A stretch of DNA of 64,000 nucleotides. Origin: Cyclobacterium sp. 1_MG-2023 (GTDB lineage: Bacteria; Bacteroidota; Bacteroidia; Cytophagales; Cyclobacteriaceae). Location of the stretch: contig NZ_JAUOPC010000003.1 in assembly GCF_030546805.1 (NCBI RefSeq), positions 1-64,000 on the forward strand, given 5' to 3'. The notes under the pieces were generated by a model that was given only the letters and a program-made list of their open reading frames with translations, was not told the DNA's origin and ran no database searches. Of the stretch, positions 59,917 through 64,000 are shown in pieces. The position numbers were made by a program, and so were the translations under genes. How positions within the stretch are numbered: position 1 is the stretch's first letter; each line of letters begins with the position of its first letter.

Positions 59917-60617
59917 GGTTGGACATTATTCGACATATTCACCAAAGTTCTCAAATAAGTTTCTCTGTTTTTTTTGTAGCGAAGACCTAAAGCTTTTAGC
60001 TCTTTTTTTGCTGATTTCTTCTCAATACCTAAGGTCTCAAAAATTTTACTTTTCTTGGGTACCTCCACCAGTTTTCCTTCAATTTCAAAAAAATACTTGA
60101 CCACTTCCTCATAGCTTCTAACAAGTTCTATTGTAGAGGTTTCTTGCTTCTTTTGTTTTCTGTGTTTGGCATATAAGCCTATTTCACCCGCCTCAACCTC
60201 TCTGTAATAGCCGTTTCTATGAAACAAGAAATTATTGGGTTTCTCTTTTTTGATAAAAAAGGCACCGTTATTTAATTTGAAGCTATCTATTTTTAAGTGA
60301 TTTAAAATCATCCTCTGATGAAAAGCAGATGAAAAGGAGATGATCCAATCCTCCCAAATATCATATTGTAAGGGCACATCCTCAAAGTAGTTTTCTCCTA
60401 TGGTTAAAGCTCCCAACTCAATCTTTGCGGATAAATAAAATGGGTGTCCATCCAATGACCTGTTTTCTTCAATATAATGTGTGCCCGTGTTGATTTCTGG
60501 AAAAAACTGTATGATCTCCTCATACTTTCCCACCAATTGTTCCGACTTAGGCTCTTGAGCTTTCACCTGAAAAGATCCTGTCAAAATAACTGCCATAAGT
60601 ATTGTTCTGAACATCAA
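59913..60617 (-). CDS. Secreted protein of unknown function, first gene of the receptor operon
   Basis: This 234-residue protein has a signal peptide (ILMAVILTGSFQVKAQ). No family is recognised. The N-terminal part (about 40-110) looks strand-rich (EENRSLDGHPFYLSAKIELG, YFEDVPLQYDIWEDWIISFS), the middle holds a lysine-rich KHRKQKKQET segment and the end a helical KKELKALGLRYKKNRETYLR. A second ATG directly follows the first. It overlaps the receptor gene by 4 bp (ATGA), which ties it tightly to that operon. A periplasmic partner or chaperone for the receptor is only a guess. Confidence 0.6.
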   Translation of the reverse strand: MMFRTILMAVILTGSFQVKAQEPKSEQLVGKYEEIIQFFPEINTGTHYIEENRSLDGHPFYLSAKIELGALTIGENYFEDVPLQYDIWEDWIISFSSAFHQRMILNHLKIDSFKLNNGAFFIKKEKPNNFLFHRNGYYREVEAGEIGLYAKHRKQKKQETSTIELVRSYEEVVKYFFEIEGKLVEVPKKSKIFETLGIEKKSAKKELKALGLRYKKNRETYLRTLVNMSNNVQP

Positions 60618-61073
60618 AGGAATGAATCTAATGGATCAATAAATTTGATTAAAAATTTCTGAAATATAGGCTATTTTATTTTAATAAAAACCAGCTTTTT
60701 TGCAATGCTAGAAAAATAATTGTTAACAAATCTTAAAAATGGAATACCAGATTACCTTTTGCATTAATTTACGGTTTAATAATCTGTTTAAAACCTTAAT
60801 TTATTTTTAAAATGAACCGCAAACTGGCTTAATAAGTAGAACAATATCACTCCTTTAAAAGTTAAAATGAAGGAATTTATGCTAGCCGACTTTCAAAATA
60901 GGATTAAAAAAATAGCTATTTGAAGTTGACTGTTGGCTGAGGTAGGGATTGTATCATGGCTTATAAATTTATACGATAAATAGGGTAATTTGAATTAATG
61001 GATAAACTTGTTTGGCCTGATTGTTGGCTGTGTTAATTTTTAGATTAAAGAGATTTTTTAATTAAAGATAAAG
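60618..61073. other. Divergent AT-rich intergenic region
   Basis: 456 bp between the four-gene operon (-) and the flavoprotein-like gene (+). I see no gene, strong hairpin or exact TAnnTTTG box. GTTGGCTG occurs at about 60930 and 61022. Confidence 0.4.
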
Positions 61074-62366
61074 TTGAAAAATACATTTCCTCCAGATTGT
61101 AAGAAACAAACAGCTAAAATTGTCCTGCTTGGAATTGGTCTTCAAAGTATTGATTTCCTGTTTAAGTGTCAAAGTAAGTTTGAAGAAGTAAATGTTGTTC
61201 TATTTGAAAAATCAGAGCTTGGGCCATTTTTATTGGAAGCCCTGCTAATGGCGAGAGACAAGAATCTCCTTTCTACGCCGGATAAGAACTCAACTTTTCA
61301 AGTAGAAAATATAACTTTTACTTTCATTCCCTCCTCCATTAATTCAATTGATAAAGAAGAAAGGGTAATCTACCACAAGAGAGGGAAACAGAGATATGAT
61401 TACTTACTAATTGAGGAGGCACAGGTCTTTAAGATTTTTTCTAATAGTGACCAAAGCTTAACTGCGCTTTTATCCGAAAGTTATAAGGCTGATTATAAGG
61501 TTGATAAAAAAAATGTGGTGGTGATTGAAGGTCATGACTTGTTTGCTATTTCCATTGCCATTCGATTGTTACATTTTGGTATTGTGCCTGTAATCATTTG
61601 TAACGCATCAAGGTTGACGAGTAAGGAATTGCCGGAAGAAGAAGCTTGGTTAATTGGTAAGTATTTAAAATATATAGGGGTTGAATCAATTTTTGATGTT
61701 CATTTAAATTTTAATAGCTTAATAAGCCATAAAAACTTTCTAGAGATTAAAACTTCAAAGAATAAAACCTTGCATGCCCATTCTATTATTTCTGCATCGG
61801 TAGGTTTTAATAGCAATGGCAGTATGGCTAATTCAAATGGTATAATCCTGGATTATTTCGGTTCTTGCTCAACTGATACATTAGATGTAAGTAAATTTGC
61901 AGCGCTTTTAAATGAGCCATTTGATGAGAGGGCGATTAACAAGAATAAAAGGCATTATAAAATGAATGGCACTTGGCCTTGTTCTCAATGCTTTTTCAAT
62001 GAACTAGAATGGAAAAGTTATGGGGAAATATCCCCTAACTGTGGTCAAAATACGCACAATTTTTATTGGGAACATCCGGGGGGAGAAGTTTCATTTAGAA
62101 TGCAATATGGTAAGTCAGATTTATTGATTAAAGGGTTGTCTTTTTTGGGGATCCCTTTTAAAATGGGTTTTATCGAAGTAATGCTAGAAGCGAAATGCAA
62201 TGCCCATGAATTTATTGAAAGGATGAATGAAGGCCTGGCTAATTCAAACCAAGTAACAGATGTTTACCCATTGATTAAAAAATCTTTTGGAGTGGAATTT
62301 AAAGATGAAATAAAAAAAGCGAGGGATCCCTTTTATAAGCGAATACTTAAAAAGTGGTTTAAATGA
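61074..62366 (+). CDS. Degenerate FAD/NAD(P)-dependent oxidoreductase-like protein
   Basis: This 430-residue protein has the layout of a two-dinucleotide-fold oxidoreductase (NirB or NADH-oxidase-like) but with damaged motifs. The FAD loop reads GIGLQSID (last Gly replaced). The second loop reads VVVIEGHDLFAI, where VVVIGGGxxG is expected, followed by RLLHFGIVPVIICNASRLTS as in the NAD domain. RYDYLLIE matches the end of FAD part one. The C-terminus has C-x2-C (WPCSQCF) and a later NCGQ. No ATG lies near the start, so TTG at 61074, just after a stop, is taken; the first internal ATG would delete the FAD domain. Loss of catalytic function is likely but unproven. Confidence 0.6.
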   Translation: MKNTFPPDCKKQTAKIVLLGIGLQSIDFLFKCQSKFEEVNVVLFEKSELGPFLLEALLMARDKNLLSTPDKNSTFQVENITFTFIPSSINSIDKEERVIYHKRGKQRYDYLLIEEAQVFKIFSNSDQSLTALLSESYKADYKVDKKNVVVIEGHDLFAISIAIRLLHFGIVPVIICNASRLTSKELPEEEAWLIGKYLKYIGVESIFDVHLNFNSLISHKNFLEIKTSKNKTLHAHSIISASVGFNSNGSMANSNGIILDYFGSCSTDTLDVSKFAALLNEPFDERAINKNKRHYKMNGTWPCSQCFFNELEWKSYGEISPNCGQNTHNFYWEHPGGEVSFRMQYGKSDLLIKGLSFLGIPFKMGFIEVMLEAKCNAHEFIERMNEGLANSNQVTDVYPLIKKSFGVEFKDEIKKARDPFYKRILKKWFK

Positions 62367-62457
62367 TAATTGGACATGGTCAATTTTCATTTAAACCATC
62401 TCCTGCTTACCATTTTTCTATCTATGGAGCCATTTAAACAATGATTGTAAATGGTAG

Positions 62458-63312
62458 TTACCTACTCAGTTGCTCCTGGAAAAAAAGAAAATGAAAAGGA
62501 ATGGCTTCTGTCCAATACTCCCAATTGTGAGCACCGGGTCTTTCAATATAATCATGCGGAACACCGGCGTCTAAAAGGAACTGGTGCATTTGTCTGTTTG
62601 GTTTTAAAAGAAAGTCCTCCGTACCACAGTCAATAATCATCTGCACATCATTCTGCTTCATTTTTTCTATTAAGCCAACGGCCGTATAGGAGCTAAAAGG
62701 TGCCTCATAATTGATTTTTCCCAGCATTTCTTTTTGCTGTTTTTTTCTTAGTGCTTTTCTTTCCTCATCGATATCCCATAAATCGGTATCAATATTCATT
62801 ACTCCACTCATGCTACCTGCTGCAAAAAACAAATCCGGATTTTTGGCACTTAGCATGATTGCTCCATGTCCTCCCATAGATAACCCGGTGATAGCCCTGC
62901 CTTGTCGAGAGGCGATGGTTCTGTAGTTTTGATCAATTTCTTTGATAAGGTCAATTGTAATATAGGAAGCATAGCGAACAGAATCCATCATCGGACTGTC
63001 ATAATAATAACTAAAAGGACCTACCTCAGGTGTGACAATCAGCATTTCATATTGGTTGGCCAAATCAGGTAATAGGTCAGGCTTTTTAACACTTTTATGC
63101 CAATTGCTAAAATCACCACCTGCACCATGCAAGAGATAGACTACCGGATAATCTTCTTCTGAATCTTTATAACTATCCGGAAATGTAATGGCATACCGCA
63201 TTACTTTATTTAGGCTTTGGCTATGGTGATTCACCGTGTCCACTTGAGCCATAGCACTGTTAATTATTAAAGCGACAAAGCCACATAAAAGGAGCGATCT
63301 TAAAACTAACAT
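62458..63312 (-). CDS. Secreted esterase (esterase D/feruloyl-esterase-like)
   Basis: This 284-residue alpha/beta hydrolase has a signal peptide (LLLCGFVALIINSAMA). The putative-esterase family marks are YAITFPDSY, YPVVYLLHGAGGDFSNW (oxyanion region, about 55-71), MLIVTPEVGPFSYYYDSPM, the nucleophile elbow GLSMGGHGA with Ser145 and a late HNWEYWTEAIPFH with the likely catalytic His. Asp in MIIDCGTEDFLL is the probable third member. It resembles S-formylglutathione hydrolase and carbohydrate acyl esterases; secretion suggests the latter. It is 48 bp upstream of queA on the same strand order. Confidence 0.87.
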   Translation of the reverse strand: MLVLRSLLLCGFVALIINSAMAQVDTVNHHSQSLNKVMRYAITFPDSYKDSEEDYPVVYLLHGAGGDFSNWHKSVKKPDLLPDLANQYEMLIVTPEVGPFSYYYDSPMMDSVRYASYITIDLIKEIDQNYRTIASRQGRAITGLSMGGHGAIMLSAKNPDLFFAAGSMSGVMNIDTDLWDIDEERKALRKKQQKEMLGKINYEAPFSSYTAVGLIEKMKQNDVQMIIDCGTEDFLLKPNRQMHQFLLDAGVPHDYIERPGAHNWEYWTEAIPFHFLFFQEQLSR

Positions 63313-63360
63313 AGGGATTCTGAGAAATGTAATTTAATAAATGATGCTTGGGCTAGATAC

Positions 63361-64000
63361 CTAACCTAATTTATTGTTCCACAATAAACTGCTGTCTCCG
63401 TAGCTTAAAAACCGGTAATTATTATCTAATGCTTCTTTATAGATTTCTCTCCAATTGCCATGTGTGAAAGCTGCCACTAAAAGAATTAATGTAGATCCGG
63501 GCTGGTGGAAATTGGTCACTAGCCCATTGCATAATTTAAATTCGTAGCCCGGGAAAATAAATATCTCTGTGGACCCTATCAACTGATTCAAATCATTTTC
63601 CTGCATCCATGCAAGAATGGCTTTAAGGCTTTCATTTTTGCTAGGAAGGCTTGTGTATTCTTGGTAGGGGGTCAATTTCTCTATTCGAAACTCTTTCGAT
63701 TTCCCTAGCAAAAGATTAACACCAAACCAATACAAGCTTTCTAATGAACGCATGGAAGTTGTTCCCACTGCTATTATATTGCCTTCAGCAGCAATTAAAT
63801 TGACAATGTTTTCTTTGGTAAACACCATTTGCTCACTATGCATTGGATGTTCAATGATATTGTCATGTTTGATTGGCTGAAAGGTACCTGCTCCGGTATG
63901 TAAGGTAAGGTATTCTATTGAAATTCCTTTAGCCTTTAAATCGGTTAGGGTTTGGTCTGTAAAATGAAGTCCTGCTGTTGGTGCTGCTACAGCCCCTTCC
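63361..64000 (-). CDS. queA: QueA, tRNA ribosyltransferase-isomerase (partial, 5' part outside)
   Basis: QueA transfers the ribosyl part of SAM to preQ1-modified tRNA to form epoxyqueuosine. The frame is open to the window edge, with 213 codons visible of the roughly 350-400 usual. The conserved motifs are present: GAVAAPTAGLHFT at the edge, LHTGAGTFQPIK, AVGTTSMRSLESL and the C-terminal LVTNFHQPGSTLILLVAAF with RFLSYGDSSLL. The true start lies outside. An internal ATG at 63843 is not the real start because the family sequence continues upstream of it. Confidence 0.95.
   Translation of the reverse strand, partial: EGAVAAPTAGLHFTDQTLTDLKAKGISIEYLTLHTGAGTFQPIKHDNIIEHPMHSEQMVFTKENIVNLIAAEGNIIAVGTTSMRSLESLYWFGVNLLLGKSKEFRIEKLTPYQEYTSLPSKNESLKAILAWMQENDLNQLIGSTEIFIFPGYEFKLCNGLVTNFHQPGSTLILLVAAFTHGNWREIYKEALDNNYRFLSYGDSSLLWNNKLG

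Noticed and set aside
1-64000. CRISPR array, prophage, integron or tRNA genes
   Set aside because: I found no regularly spaced repeats with unique spacers, no integrase or phage structural cluster beyond the lone tail-collar pseudogene, and no cloverleaf with CCA or conserved TTC arm.

Overview
The window reads as a chromosomal segment of a marine-type member of the Bacteroidota, most likely order Cytophagales, family Cyclobacteriaceae. The grounds are two SusC/SusD pairs, a CcoNO-fused cbb3 oxidase operon, DUF4249 and DUF4407 proteins, TTTG...TAnnTTTG promoters, moderately AT-rich DNA with very AT-rich intergenic stretches, and almost no Shine-Dalgarno signals. The genus is inference. No phage, integron, CRISPR array, rRNA or tRNA is visible.

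Layout. 1-1.2 kb: the tail of an IS200/RAYT-type transposase, followed by decayed tandem copies rich in short CTCC/GGAG palindromes. 1.2-8.5 kb: small housekeeping or unknown genes (methyltransferase, YdeI-like, DUF2200, an LRR lipoprotein, a secreted GDPD, a membrane-anchored XRE regulator, a ChaN-like lipoprotein, an MpaB-type oxygenase). 8.9-13.9 kb: a SusC/SusD pair on the minus strand. 14.5-23.8 kb: a complete cbb3 cytochrome c oxidase locus (usp-like gene, ccoI, S, NO, Q, P, G, H, safE), with two TGA-N6-TCA palindromes upstream that look like CRP/FNR-family operators. 23.8-24.3 kb: a frameshifted tail-collar pseudogene. 25-31.5 kb: a secreted cyclophilin and a sugar-acid block (GntP permease, SDR, exported TIM-barrel protein, planctomycete-type dehydrogenase with cytochrome c). 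32.4-37.5 kb: a second SusC/SusD pair behind a long AT-rich leader. 37.8-45.3 kb: a FabZ-like hotdog protein, a short exopolysaccharide block (GT4, Wza-like, Wzc-like BY-kinase, RfbB) and thyA. 45.3-51.3 kb: a class IV aminotransferase, a TolC plus membrane-fusion pair, metZ under a SAM-I riboswitch, and an SGNH hydrolase. 51.7-54.3 kb: a DUF4407 protein and a sulfatase lipoprotein. 54.4-60.6 kb: a tightly overlapping four-gene operon of envelope proteins (unknown secreted protein, STN-type TonB receptor, DUF4249 lipoprotein, and a secreted protein with a barrel-less plug-like segment). 61-64 kb: a degenerate FAD/NAD oxidoreductase-like protein, an esterase and the 3' part of queA.

How it fits together. 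The cell scavenges polymers and organic acids through outer-membrane SusCD and TonB systems, oxidises sugars in the periplasm and respires at low oxygen with a high-affinity cbb3 oxidase. The points most worth a second look are the structured hairpin repeat family with compensatory changes (one copy apparently split by a small insertion), the RAYT-palindrome remnants, the paired CRP/FNR-like sites in front of the oxidase locus, the four-gene TonB/DUF4249/plug-like operon, the degenerate flavoprotein-like gene and the broken tail-collar gene.
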